Below the pieces are notes generated by a model. It was given only the letters and a program-made list of their open reading frames with translations. It was not told the DNA's origin and searched no databases. Of a stretch of DNA of 64,000 bases, positions 35,630 to 43,577 are shown piece by piece. Source of the DNA: Paraburkholderia bannensis. Lineage in GTDB: Bacteria; Pseudomonadota; Gammaproteobacteria; Burkholderiales; Burkholderiaceae. The stretch spans positions 124,001-188,000 of the forward strand of contig NZ_JACHBW010000005.1 in assembly GCF_014200455.1 (NCBI RefSeq), given 5' to 3'. The position numbers and the translations under genes are program-made. The first letter of the stretch is position 1. Each line of letters opens with the position of its first letter.

Positions 35630-36946
35630 TTACCGCTTCGCCTCAATCCCCATCTGCACGCGCACGCGCTTCACATCGGCGGCGGACACCGCACCCGCAT
35701 GATTGCCCCACGCCGAACCCACAAAAGTCGCCAACTGCGCGATCTCATCGTCGTCGTAGCGCCATGCGAACGGCGGCATCGCCAGCGGCGTGGGCGCCGA
35801 AGCCGTCGACGGCAGCCGCGAACCCGCCAGAATCACCGCAATCAGCGAATCCGGATGCACGGCGAGCACGGAAGGATTGTTCGCCAGCGACGGGAACACG
35901 CGCGCCGCGCCTGCGCCATTCTGGCGATGGCAGGCCGCACAGCTATCCATATAAATACGCGCACCGGTGTCGTTGGCGTGACCGGCCATGATGGCCGTGA
36001 GCGTGGCGTCGTCGGCCTTGTACGCGGGCGCAGCGGCGTCGTTCGAGAGCGGCGTGAGGCTCTTCAGATACACCGCAATCGCATGCAGATCGGCATCGCT
36101 CAGATATTGCGTGCTGTGCTCGACCACCTCGCCCATCGGCCCTGTGACCGCCGAATGCGCCGTGCGGCCCGTCTTCAGCAACGCGGCGATATCCGCTTCG
36201 TTCCATTCGCCCAGACCCGTGCCCTTGTCGCCACGGAGATTGACGGGCGAACTGCCGTCGATGCGCGCGCCCGACAGGAAGCGTGCGCTGGCGCCGTCCA
36301 GATCGACTTCCTGGAAGCCCACGCCGCGCGGCGTGTGGCAGGTGCCACAGTGCGCGAGGCCCTCCACCAGATAGGCGCCGCGATTCCATTCGACGCTGTG
36401 CCCGTCGTCGGCCTTGAAGCGCGTGTCCTGGTGGAATAGCCGGTTCCAGTACGCTAGCGGCCAGCGGGCGTTGAGCGGCCACGGAATATCGGCCGGCTCG
36501 TTGGCCTGCATCGAGGCGCTCACGCGCGTCGTGAAGTACGCGTAGAGGTCGCGCAGATCGCTGTCGCTGACCTTGGCATAGGCCGTGTAGGGCATCGCCG
36601 GATACAGCTGGCGGCCATCGGGCGTCACGCCTTCGCGCATGGCCAGCGCGAAGTCCTCGAAGCTCCAGTTGCCGATACCGTGCGCCTTGTCCGGCGTGAT
36701 ATTGGTCGAATAAACCGCACCGAGCGGCGTGGCCAATGGCACGCCACCCGCGAACGGCGCGCCGCCCTTCGACGTGTGGCAGGCCATGCAGTCGCCCGCG
36801 CGCGCGAGATATTCGCCGTGCGCGGCATTGCCCGGCGCGGTCATCGCCAGGGCGTCGATGGTGAGCGACGGCTTCGTCAGACTGCCGGCCCACAGGCCGC
36901 CCACGACCACCACGGCCGCGCCGATTGCTACATAAAATTTGCGCAT
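35630..36946 (-). CDS. Triheme cytochrome c subunit of membrane alcohol/gluconate dehydrogenase
   Basis: A 438-residue exported cytochrome. After an N-terminal signal-anchor it has three CxxCH sites: CMACH at 53-57, CGTCH at 200-204 and CAACH at 336-340, one per domain. This is the architecture of the cytochrome subunit of gluconate 2-dehydrogenase and related flavoprotein dehydrogenases of acetic acid bacteria and Burkholderia. It passes electrons from the FAD subunit to ubiquinone. It is the last gene of a three-gene operon, 13 bp after the GMC subunit. Confidence 0.93.
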   Translation of the reverse strand: MRKFYVAIGAAVVVVGGLWAGSLTKPSLTIDALAMTAPGNAAHGEYLARAGDCMACHTSKGGAPFAGGVPLATPLGAVYSTNITPDKAHGIGNWSFEDFALAMREGVTPDGRQLYPAMPYTAYAKVSDSDLRDLYAYFTTRVSASMQANEPADIPWPLNARWPLAYWNRLFHQDTRFKADDGHSVEWNRGAYLVEGLAHCGTCHTPRGVGFQEVDLDGASARFLSGARIDGSSPVNLRGDKGTGLGEWNEADIAALLKTGRTAHSAVTGPMGEVVEHSTQYLSDADLHAIAVYLKSLTPLSNDAAAPAYKADDATLTAIMAGHANDTGARIYMDSCAACHRQNGAGAARVFPSLANNPSVLAVHPDSLIAVILAGSRLPSTASAPTPLAMPPFAWRYDDDEIAQLATFVGSAWGNHAGAVSAADVKRVRVQMGIEAKR

Positions 36947-36959
36947 GTCGTGTGGCTCC

Positions 36960-38738
36960 TCAAACCTGGACCATCGGGCCGGGGTTCTTCAGGTAACGCT
37001 CGCGGATATTCGCGGCGGCCCAATAAGCGAGACCGCCGACCAGGCCGGTCGGGTTGTAGCCGATGCCATGCGCAAACACGCTCGCACCCAGCACGAACAC
37101 GTTCGACACATCCCAGCTTTGCAGGTACTTGTTGACCACGGAGGTCTTCGGATCGGCGCCCATCGAGGTGCCTCCGTTGACGTGCGTGCTCTGATACGCA
37201 CGCGTATCCCAATGCGCGCCGGGCTTCAGAATGCGGCCCGAAATGCTCTTCGGGTTCATCTGCTTGCCTATCTCCATCATCTTGCCGGCCACGTATTCCG
37301 AGGCGCGCAGATCGTTGTCCTGCCAGTCGAGCGTGATGCGCAAAAGCGGCTCGCCATAGGCGTCCTTATAGGTCGGATCCAGATCGGCGAAGCAGCCGCG
37401 ATACGCCATATTGCTGATCTGCGATTCGATTCGGCCCGTATGCAGGAAGTTGTCGGCCACGGCCTGCTTCCATTCGCTGCCCCATTTGGGCGTGCCTTTG
37501 GGCAGCGGGATGCCGCGCACCGGACCATTGCCGGTCTGGCGGCCCCAGATGATGCCGCCGCCGATAAAGCCGAGTGGCCCGTGATCGAAGTTATCGGCGT
37601 TGAATTCCTCGACGGCCTGACCGCCGCCGCCCGCGCCCATGAACGGGTTGATGTAGACGTCCTTGTCCCAGAACATGTTGACGCTGTTGAGCACCTGGTA
37701 GCAGAAGTTGCGGCCCACGGTGCCTTCGCCGCTATCGACGTTGTACGGCTTGCCGATCTTCGACGACAGCATCAGGCGGATATTGTGCAACTGGAATGCG
37801 CCGAGCACGACCAGGTTCGCGGGCTGAAATACTTCGTTTCCCTGAGCATCGATATAGGTGACGCTGGTGGCCTGCTTGCCGTCCTTGTCCAGTTCCACGC
37901 GCAGCACGTGCGAATTCACGCGCAGTTCGAAGTTGCGCTTGCGGAGCAGTGCCGGAATGATGGCTGTTTGCGGCGAGGCTTTCGAATAGTTCAGGCAGCC
38001 GTAATCGCTGCAGAAGCCGCAGAAATTGCACGGCCCAAACTGGCATCCATATTCATTGGTGTAGGCCCCCGAGGCATTGCCCGCGGGCAGCGCGAACGGC
38101 TTGTAGCCGAGTTCGCGCGCGGCCTTGGCGAAGAGGCGTCCGGTCGGATGATCGGGCAGCGGCGGCAGCGGGAATTCGCGCGAACGGTACGCTTCGAACG
38201 GATTGCCGCCTTCCTGCGGCTTGCCTTTGATGTTGCCGGCACGGCCCGAGGTGCCGCACACATATTCCCAGCGGTCGAAATGCGGTTCGAGTTCGTCGTA
38301 GGTCACGCCCCAGTCTTGCAGTTGCATGCCTTCGGGGATGAACTTTTCGCCGTAACGCTCTTTCACGCGGCTATGAAGACGCAGTTCATCAGGCATCACG
38401 CGCGACTGCACGCCCGACCAGTGCGTTCCCGCGCCGCCTACGCCTTCGCCCGGCTTGAACGAGCCGATCTGGCGATAGGGCAGGGCCGTATCGTCCTTGG
38501 TATGACGCGTGGTGACAGTGGTCTTCGCGAGATTTTGAAGAAGCGCATTGCGCGCCGAGTATTTGATTTCGTCGACGATTTGCGGATACGCGAAATTGGG
38601 AATCGTGTCGCGCCCATCGCCGCGTTCGAGTGCGACCACATCGAGGCCCGCGCTGCACAGTTCCATCGCCATGATCGAGCCGGTCCAGCCGAACCCGACG
38701 ATCACCGCATCCACCGGTTTTTTCTTGATTGTTGCCAT
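36960..38738 (-). CDS. GMC-family FAD subunit of membrane sugar/alcohol dehydrogenase
   Basis: A 592-residue flavoprotein. VDAVIVGFGWTGSIMAMELC is the FAD-binding Rossmann motif with E following VVALERG. GVGGAGTHWSGVQSRV is the second FAD motif, and the C-terminus has the GMC-type HVNGGTSMGADP and NVFVLGASVFAHGIGYNPTG segments. Residues near 240-260 (CQFGPCNFCGFCSDYGCLNY) are rich in Cys and are typical of gluconate/2-ketogluconate dehydrogenase alpha subunits, possibly an iron-sulfur site. The ATG at 38738 was chosen over 38807. Operon: gamma subunit, this gene, cytochrome c. Substrate is likely gluconate or another polyol. Confidence 0.92.
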   Translation of the reverse strand: MATIKKKPVDAVIVGFGWTGSIMAMELCSAGLDVVALERGDGRDTIPNFAYPQIVDEIKYSARNALLQNLAKTTVTTRHTKDDTALPYRQIGSFKPGEGVGGAGTHWSGVQSRVMPDELRLHSRVKERYGEKFIPEGMQLQDWGVTYDELEPHFDRWEYVCGTSGRAGNIKGKPQEGGNPFEAYRSREFPLPPLPDHPTGRLFAKAARELGYKPFALPAGNASGAYTNEYGCQFGPCNFCGFCSDYGCLNYSKASPQTAIIPALLRKRNFELRVNSHVLRVELDKDGKQATSVTYIDAQGNEVFQPANLVVLGAFQLHNIRLMLSSKIGKPYNVDSGEGTVGRNFCYQVLNSVNMFWDKDVYINPFMGAGGGGQAVEEFNADNFDHGPLGFIGGGIIWGRQTGNGPVRGIPLPKGTPKWGSEWKQAVADNFLHTGRIESQISNMAYRGCFADLDPTYKDAYGEPLLRITLDWQDNDLRASEYVAGKMMEIGKQMNPKSISGRILKPGAHWDTRAYQSTHVNGGTSMGADPKTSVVNKYLQSWDVSNVFVLGASVFAHGIGYNPTGLVGGLAYWAAANIRERYLKNPGPMVQV

Positions 38739-38743
38739 GCTGC

Positions 38744-39475
38744 TTAACCCCGCTTGCCGTACTGGCTGACCGGACCGTACGGATACGGCTTCGATTCGCT
38801 GACCCACTCGACGTAATCCGCGCGCGCGCCGGGGTAGCCGATCATCTTCCAGGAGCCCATGTCCTTGTTGCCGCCATACATCGGATCGCCGAAATAGCCT
38901 TCCATGGTGTTCTTGAGCAGAAATCCGCTGAAGAACGACTTCATGTTGAAGTCGTCCTGGATCTTGCCGCCTTCGACATCCTTAAGGAAGGCGACCTGTT
39001 GCGCCTTTTCCAGCTGGGCGAAGCTTTTGCCGCTGAAATGCGCCTTGCAGTAAGCGTCGATCGCGCGAATGCCCAGACGATATTGTTCCTTCGGCGTGAG
39101 CTTCGATTGATAGCCGAATTCCGGCGCGCCCTTCTGGAACGGGCCGTGCATATACCAGCGCGAGGCGTCGCCATAGCCGGTCTGCAATTGACGGTCGATG
39201 TATTGCGGTACGCCCAGTTCGACGGCGCCGGGACCCACCTGATCTTTCGGGATCAGGCAATCGCACGCGGCATTCACGAAGGCCCATTCGTCGGGCGTGA
39301 AATAACCCGGCTGATAATGCTGCTGGGCGGGCGTGTCGGGCGGCGGCGCGGAGCGCTTGATCTCGTCCGCAGTGGGGCGCAGCACGGCAGAAGCCGTGCC
39401 GACGGCGGCAACGGGCACGATCGCAATCGATCCCTTGAGGAACGAGCGACGGCCCGCCTTGTCTGGCGATGTCAT
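38744..39475 (-). CDS. Gluconate 2-dehydrogenase subunit 3 (gamma) family protein
   Basis: A 243-residue exported subunit. The N-terminus RRSFLKGSIAIVPVAAVG is a twin-arginine signal, so the folded complex is exported by Tat with the FAD subunit carried as a passenger. YFTPDEWAFVNAACDCLIPK starts the conserved subunit-3 domain. It is the first gene of the operon and ends 5 bp before the FAD subunit. Confidence 0.92.
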   Translation of the reverse strand: MTSPDKAGRRSFLKGSIAIVPVAAVGTASAVLRPTADEIKRSAPPPDTPAQQHYQPGYFTPDEWAFVNAACDCLIPKDQVGPGAVELGVPQYIDRQLQTGYGDASRWYMHGPFQKGAPEFGYQSKLTPKEQYRLGIRAIDAYCKAHFSGKSFAQLEKAQQVAFLKDVEGGKIQDDFNMKSFFSGFLLKNTMEGYFGDPMYGGNKDMGSWKMIGYPGARADYVEWVSESKPYPYGPVSQYGKRG

Positions 39476-39596
39476 GGGGAAGGGGACTCCAGCGAGTGGC
39501 GCTGATGCGCTTGTGATACGTAGGGCGCGCCCGCCTCGCGATGAAGCGAGACCGCGCGCGCGTGGAGAGCGGGGACGCTGAAACGCCAGAAAGGCG

Positions 39597-40796
39597 TCAA
39601 GCCACCCGGAAAACCTGCACGGTGCTGCTGAGCTTGCTTGACTGCGTGTCGAGCGCCTGTGCGGCGGCCGTGACCTGCTCGACGAGCGCGGCGTTCTGCT
39701 GGGTGACCTCGTCCATCTGGGTGACGGCGGTGTCGATCTTGCGCGAACTGCCTTCGATCTCGCTCATCGTGTCCACCACGCGCTGCACCATTTCGCTGCC
39801 GCGCGTGGCAACGTTTGCTGCGGTGTGCGCCAGATCGCTGCCGGTGCGGGCGTTATCGGTGTTCTGTTTCACCGCCGAAGTCAGCTCGTTCATGCTGGCG
39901 GCCGTTTCCTGCAACGAAGCCGCTTGTTCTTCCGTGCGCGCCGAAAGATCGATCATGCCCGCTGCAATTTCACGCGTGGCGACCGAGACCGATTCGCTGC
40001 CCGATCGCACCGAACCCGTCACGTTGCCGAGTTCCTTGCGGGTCTTTTCGATGCTTTCAAGCAGCAGGCCCATTTCGTCGTTTCGTTGTGCACGCACCGG
40101 CTTGCTCAGGTTGCCGGCAGAAATGTCCTGCAGGCTTTCCAGTGCGTAATTGAGCGGGTTCATGATCGCGCGGCGCAGCATCACCCAGCCGAGACCGGCG
40201 GCGACGAGACCGAGCACAACCATCACGGCGCTCACCGTGGAGAACAGATAGAAGTTCGACTCGGCTTCTTCATAGCGCGTCTTCGCGTTCTCGTAGAGAT
40301 GCTTTTTGACCTCGTTGTTCGCCGCGCTCATTTTGCTGTAGAGGTCGGAAAGCTGCGTCATCGCGATGTTGTCGGCGGTTTCCTTGTCGCCTGCCTGCAG
40401 CGCCCTGGTGAAAGCGGCCACGGCGTCGCGCATGGCGGTGCGGTGCCCGGTCGTCTTCGCGATCAGCGGCAACTCATCCGGTTCGTGCGGCATCTGCTGG
40501 AATTTGCTCCACCACTCGTCCGAATTCCTGAAGAAGCCCGAGGCGCGGTCGAGTTGATCGGGCACCGTGGAGGCTTCGGGATGCAGCGCCACGCGGTCGA
40601 GCACGAGGCGCGTGCGGGCGATATAGATCTCGGCGTTGTCGATCGCCGTGGATTCGGCGAGCTTGTTGCGATAGGTGTCGCGGTTGGCGCTATTGGCCTT
40701 TTGCGTGCTGATGAACCCAAGCACGCCCGAGACGGTGAGCAGGGCGGCGAGAAGGGCGAAAGTGAGTGCGATACGCGCTCGAATAGTGAGTGTCAT
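39597..40796 (-). CDS. Methyl-accepting chemotaxis protein lacking its signalling tip
   Basis: A 399-residue chemoreceptor. TM1 is about 8-30, a four-helix periplasmic sensor spans 31-187 (CHASE3/4HB-like), and TM2 is about 188-210, followed by HAMP and a first methylation helix (MIDLSARTEEQAASLQETAA). The cytoplasmic hairpin is broken: SEIEGSSRKI (to residue 354) runs directly into DTAVTQMDEVTQQNAALVEQ. The whole conserved tip, normally [20 protein letters not shown] and its return helix, is missing, about 115 residues in frame. Typical Burkholderia homologs are near 515 residues. Without the tip it should not bind CheA or CheW normally. A FliA-type promoter lies upstream. Confidence 0.9.
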   Translation of the reverse strand: MTLTIRARIALTFALLAALLTVSGVLGFISTQKANSANRDTYRNKLAESTAIDNAEIYIARTRLVLDRVALHPEASTVPDQLDRASGFFRNSDEWWSKFQQMPHEPDELPLIAKTTGHRTAMRDAVAAFTRALQAGDKETADNIAMTQLSDLYSKMSAANNEVKKHLYENAKTRYEEAESNFYLFSTVSAVMVVLGLVAAGLGWVMLRRAIMNPLNYALESLQDISAGNLSKPVRAQRNDEMGLLLESIEKTRKELGNVTGSVRSGSESVSVATREIAAGMIDLSARTEEQAASLQETAASMNELTSAVKQNTDNARTGSDLAHTAANVATRGSEMVQRVVDTMSEIEGSSRKIDTAVTQMDEVTQQNAALVEQVTAAAQALDTQSSKLSSTVQVFRVA

Positions 40797-40879
40797 GCGT
40801 CTGTACCGATTTGACCAGGGGGACGCAGCACAGGTAACGGCTTCCTGAGGCAGTAGATGGCTGCGGGCGTTCCTCCTTC

Positions 40880-40906
40880 ATATCGTCATTCGTCTGACTA
40901 TATTTA
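40880..40906 (-). promoter_or_regulatory. Candidate FliA promoter of the chemoreceptor gene
   Basis: Read on the minus strand, TAAATATA, an 11-base spacer and GACGATAT match the FliA consensus at 5 and 6 of 8 positions with exact spacing. It lies 84 bp upstream of the chemoreceptor ATG. Confidence 0.5.
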
Positions 40907-41090
40907 GGGTGCATATCGAAATTTTTAAGAGACTACTGAATTTCTTCTTTGAAATCAGACTGAAAGGGCGAGCAAATTTTTCGGCGAAAGGACGGTCAGA
41001 ACCCGCTGGGCCGCTGCGAGGCTTGCAGGCAGGAAAGCCGAAGCAAGAAAACGTTTGCTATTGCAGAGGACGATTTTTCTGTTCTGTTTG

Positions 41091-41106
41091 AAGATTATTC
41101 AATCTT
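41091..41106. repeat. Inverted repeat upstream of SnoaL-like gene
   Basis: AAGATT and AATCTT pair perfectly around ATTC. Size and position suit a regulator half-site pair; no regulator gene is adjacent. Confidence 0.35.
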
Positions 41107-41202
41107 GAGGCCGATTCTCAATCTGGACGGCAGATCGCAGACTTCATTCACACGCGCTGCACTACGCGCCGAACAGAACGATCCACACCTCAAGGAGCCA
41201 CC

Positions 41203-41754
41203 ATGAATACGCAAACCGTCCTTTCCGCCACCGCCCTCGCGCTTGCTCTGGGTACGGCCGCGCTGCCTGCCGTTGCCGCCGAAGTCGATGCGAACCTCGT
41301 CCAGCCTCATGAACTGATCGTCGATAAAAGCTTGCCCGCGCAACAGGTTCAGCAGCAGATTCATGCCGCGCGCCTCTATGACACGTTCTGGAGTACTGGC
41401 GACGAAGGCCAGGCGCACGCCGCGCTCGCGCCGGATTTCACGGATCGCACGCTGCCGGCCGGAAGGGCGCAGGGGCTTGTGGGACCACTCGCCGCTTCGA
41501 AGGTCTTTCACGCTGCCGTGCCCGATGTTCACGCCGATGTCGAGCAGATGATCGTCGCGGGCGATCGCGTGATTACGCATCTGCACTTCTCCGGACACTT
41601 CACGGGCACCTTCAACGGCGTGCAGGGGAAAGGCCAGAAGGTGGATTTCATCGCCACGGATATCTACCGCATTCGGGATGGGCGGATCGCCGATAACTGG
41701 CATCTGGAAGATAACCTGACTTTTTTGCAGCAATTGGGCGTGGTCTCAGAGTAA
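41203..41754 (+). CDS. Exported SnoaL-like / ester cyclase family protein
   Basis: A 183-residue protein with a cleavable signal peptide (ALALALGTAALPAVAA, cut near residue 26). The mature part has the NTF2-like SnoaL pattern: LYDTFWSTGDEGQAHAALAP, FHAAVPDVHADVEQMIVAGD, HLHFSGHFTGTFNGVQGKGQ and DGRIADNWHLEDNLTFLQQL. SnoaL relatives cyclise polyketides or are uncharacterised ester cyclases. Periplasmic location makes a biosynthetic role uncertain. AAGGAG precedes the ATG. It seems to be a single-gene transcription unit. Confidence 0.85.
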   Translation: MNTQTVLSATALALALGTAALPAVAAEVDANLVQPHELIVDKSLPAQQVQQQIHAARLYDTFWSTGDEGQAHAALAPDFTDRTLPAGRAQGLVGPLAASKVFHAAVPDVHADVEQMIVAGDRVITHLHFSGHFTGTFNGVQGKGQKVDFIATDIYRIRDGRIADNWHLEDNLTFLQQLGVVSE

Positions 41755-42124
41755 GTCGGGAAGCGGGGAAGTCAGTCAGATAAATCGCATTTAAATGAAT
41801 GTTTTTCCTGAAACGAGAAGATTCTGGGCTATCAGATCAGCAGGATATGCCTTCCAGAAGGGCATGAAAGCGTGCGCCTGAGTAGTCAGTAAAAAATGCC
41901 TTTAAAAATCGATTCTGCATTTGGCGAGGAATAGATTGCTGCTGATATTCAGCTTGAATCGGGTTTATGTAACAAGATGTAATTGCTATCAACGTAATGT
42001 GACATTGTTCGTATAAATAAAGTGTCGATTCACAAAACAATGCCTTGTGGTTCGATGACTGCGTTCTCTACTCCGTTTTTTGCAGCCGTTCGCGCGAGTA
42101 AATCCGTATGCAGGAGCAAGGTCG
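41755..42124. other. AT-rich leader of the Csu pilus operon
   Basis: A 370-bp spacer, notably AT-rich at 41780-42060. It contains a short palindrome AATGTGACATT (around 41996-42006) and TATAAATAAAG at 42014-42024, a plausible -10 region for the pilus operon. A minus-strand frame at 41837-42040 has no supporting features. Nothing else is recognised. Confidence 0.45.
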
Positions 42125-42661
42125 ATGAAACGAACACACGTCATAGTTGCCGCTGTAGCCGTGCAGATCGCGTTGATGCCCGTTGCGCCGCTCGTGCCGC
42201 TGGCCGAAGCGGCGGTCTACTCGAACGGAACGGCTAGCGCCACGTTCAATGTCACGCTCACGCTACAGGCGAATTGCGCGATCTCCGCCAATCCGCTGGC
42301 CTTCGGGACCAATGGCGTGCTGGGCACAGCGATCAACCAGCAGACCACGCTTAGCGTGACCTGTACGAACACCACGCCATATAACGTCGGGCTCGATGGC
42401 GGCAACGTGACGGGCTCTTCCGTCACGAGCCGCCTGATGGCGGGCACGGCGACCGGCAACACCACCACGACGGTGGGCTTCCAGCTCTATCAGGACGCGG
42501 GCCGCACGACAATCTGGGGCAATACGCAGGGCACCAACACGGTGGCTGGCACGGGCTCCGGTTCCGCGCAGACGCTCACGGTCTACGGCCAGGTGCCGGT
42601 GCAGACCACGCCCAAGCCGGATACCTATCAGACAACGGTCACCGCGACGGTCTACTTTTGA
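42125..42661 (+). CDS. Spore coat U domain pilin, major subunit (CsuA/B-like)
   Basis: A 178-residue exported protein with a signal peptide ending near AEA-AVYS. The mature domain shows the SCPU pattern: TLTLQANCAISANPLAFGTN, VTCTNTTPYNVGLDGG, VGFQLYQDAGRTTIWGNT, and the C-terminal strand TVTATVYF. It lacks a final donor strand problem because SCPU pilins supply an N-terminal donor strand to the next subunit, as in archaic chaperone-usher pili. First gene of a four-gene operon; its TGA overlaps the next gene's TTG start. Confidence 0.92.
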   Translation: MKRTHVIVAAVAVQIALMPVAPLVPLAEAAVYSNGTASATFNVTLTLQANCAISANPLAFGTNGVLGTAINQQTTLSVTCTNTTPYNVGLDGGNVTGSSVTSRLMAGTATGNTTTTVGFQLYQDAGRTTIWGNTQGTNTVAGTGSGSAQTLTVYGQVPVQTTPKPDTYQTTVTATVYF

Positions 42662-43464
42662 AGCGGGCACGCGCTGTTCATGTCGCGCCGGCGGCCGCAT
42701 GGGCCGCATCGGCCGTCGCTGCGGCGTTGCTGTGGTCCGCCGGTGCAGTGGCCGCGACGCTGCAGATTTCGCCGGTCACGATCGAGTTTTCCGCTGCCGA
42801 GGTTGCGACCGGCCTGACGCTGCGCAATCCCGGCGATGCGCCGCTCTATGGCCAGGTGCGCGTGTTCGAGTGGAGCGAGGCGCACGGCGATGACGTGCTC
42901 ACACCCACCGGCGATGTGATCGCCAGCCCGCCGCTGATCGAGATCGCGCCGCATAGCGATCAACTCGTGCGGCTCGTGCGCGCCAAGGCGCCGGGTGCGC
43001 CGGGTACGCCGCCTCAGGGCGCGAGCGGCGGCGGTGGTGCTGAGGCGCTCGAGCAGAGCTACCGCATCCTGATCGACGAGCTGCCCGCGCCGGGCACGCC
43101 AGGCGCCGAAGGCGTGACGATCCGGCTGCGCTATTCGGTGCCTGTCTTCGTCGATGCAGCGGGCGCAGGCATCGCGCGGCCCTTGCTCGCGTGGCGTCTC
43201 GTGCATGAACCGCAAGGCTACGCGCTGCGCGCCGACAATTCGGGCACCAGGCGGGCGCAGATCGCCGCGGTCTCGCTGTTCGACGATGCGGGCCATCACT
43301 GGGACGTGACGAATGGGCTGCTTGGCTACGCACTCGCACGGCAGAGCCGCCAGTGGAGCGTGCCGATTCCTGCCGATGCGAAATTCAGCGGCCAGCTCAA
43401 GGTGCGGGCGACCGTCAACACGCTGCCGCTGGAGGATACGGTGTCGATCGAGCAGGGAGGGTGA
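42658..43464 (+). CDS. Archaic pilus periplasmic chaperone (CsuC-like)
   Basis: A 268-residue PapD-like chaperone. A signal peptide ending AVAA is followed by TLQISPVTIEFSAAEVATGL and TLRNPGDAPLYGQVRVFEW of the first Ig-like domain. SPPLIEIAPHSDQLVRLVRA is the G1/F1 donor region and SYRILIDELP the conserved edge strand. A Gly/Pro/Ala-rich insert (about 112-132) is unusual. The start is TTG, overlapping the pilin stop as TTGA, which couples translation. It folds and carries pilin subunits to the usher. Confidence 0.9.
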   Translation: MKRARAVHVAPAAAWAASAVAAALLWSAGAVAATLQISPVTIEFSAAEVATGLTLRNPGDAPLYGQVRVFEWSEAHGDDVLTPTGDVIASPPLIEIAPHSDQLVRLVRAKAPGAPGTPPQGASGGGGAEALEQSYRILIDELPAPGTPGAEGVTIRLRYSVPVFVDAAGAGIARPLLAWRLVHEPQGYALRADNSGTRRAQIAAVSLFDDAGHHWDVTNGLLGYALARQSRQWSVPIPADAKFSGQLKVRATVNTLPLEDTVSIEQGG

Positions 43465-43577
43465 ATAGCGTGGCCGAACGTGAAGCGCAAATGCGAGGCT
43501 GAAGCGCAGTGGCTTGTCGGCGCAATTGTCATGAATGCGGTGCGCGCCGGGGGACAGCATGAAACGAACGACGACGA

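Larger units (their letters stand above)
40797..41202. other. Divergent spacer between chemoreceptor and SnoaL-like genes
   Basis: A 406-bp AT-richer spacer with no gene. It holds a FliA-type promoter for the chemoreceptor (40880-40906, minus) and an inverted repeat AAGATT-ATTC-AATCTT at 41091-41106. The repeat lies about 100 bp upstream of the SnoaL-like gene and could be an operator for it. Confidence 0.5.

Noticed and set aside
36939..38747. Plus-strand open frame of 602 codons
   Set aside because: Antisense to the GMC dehydrogenase gene, which has full family motifs.
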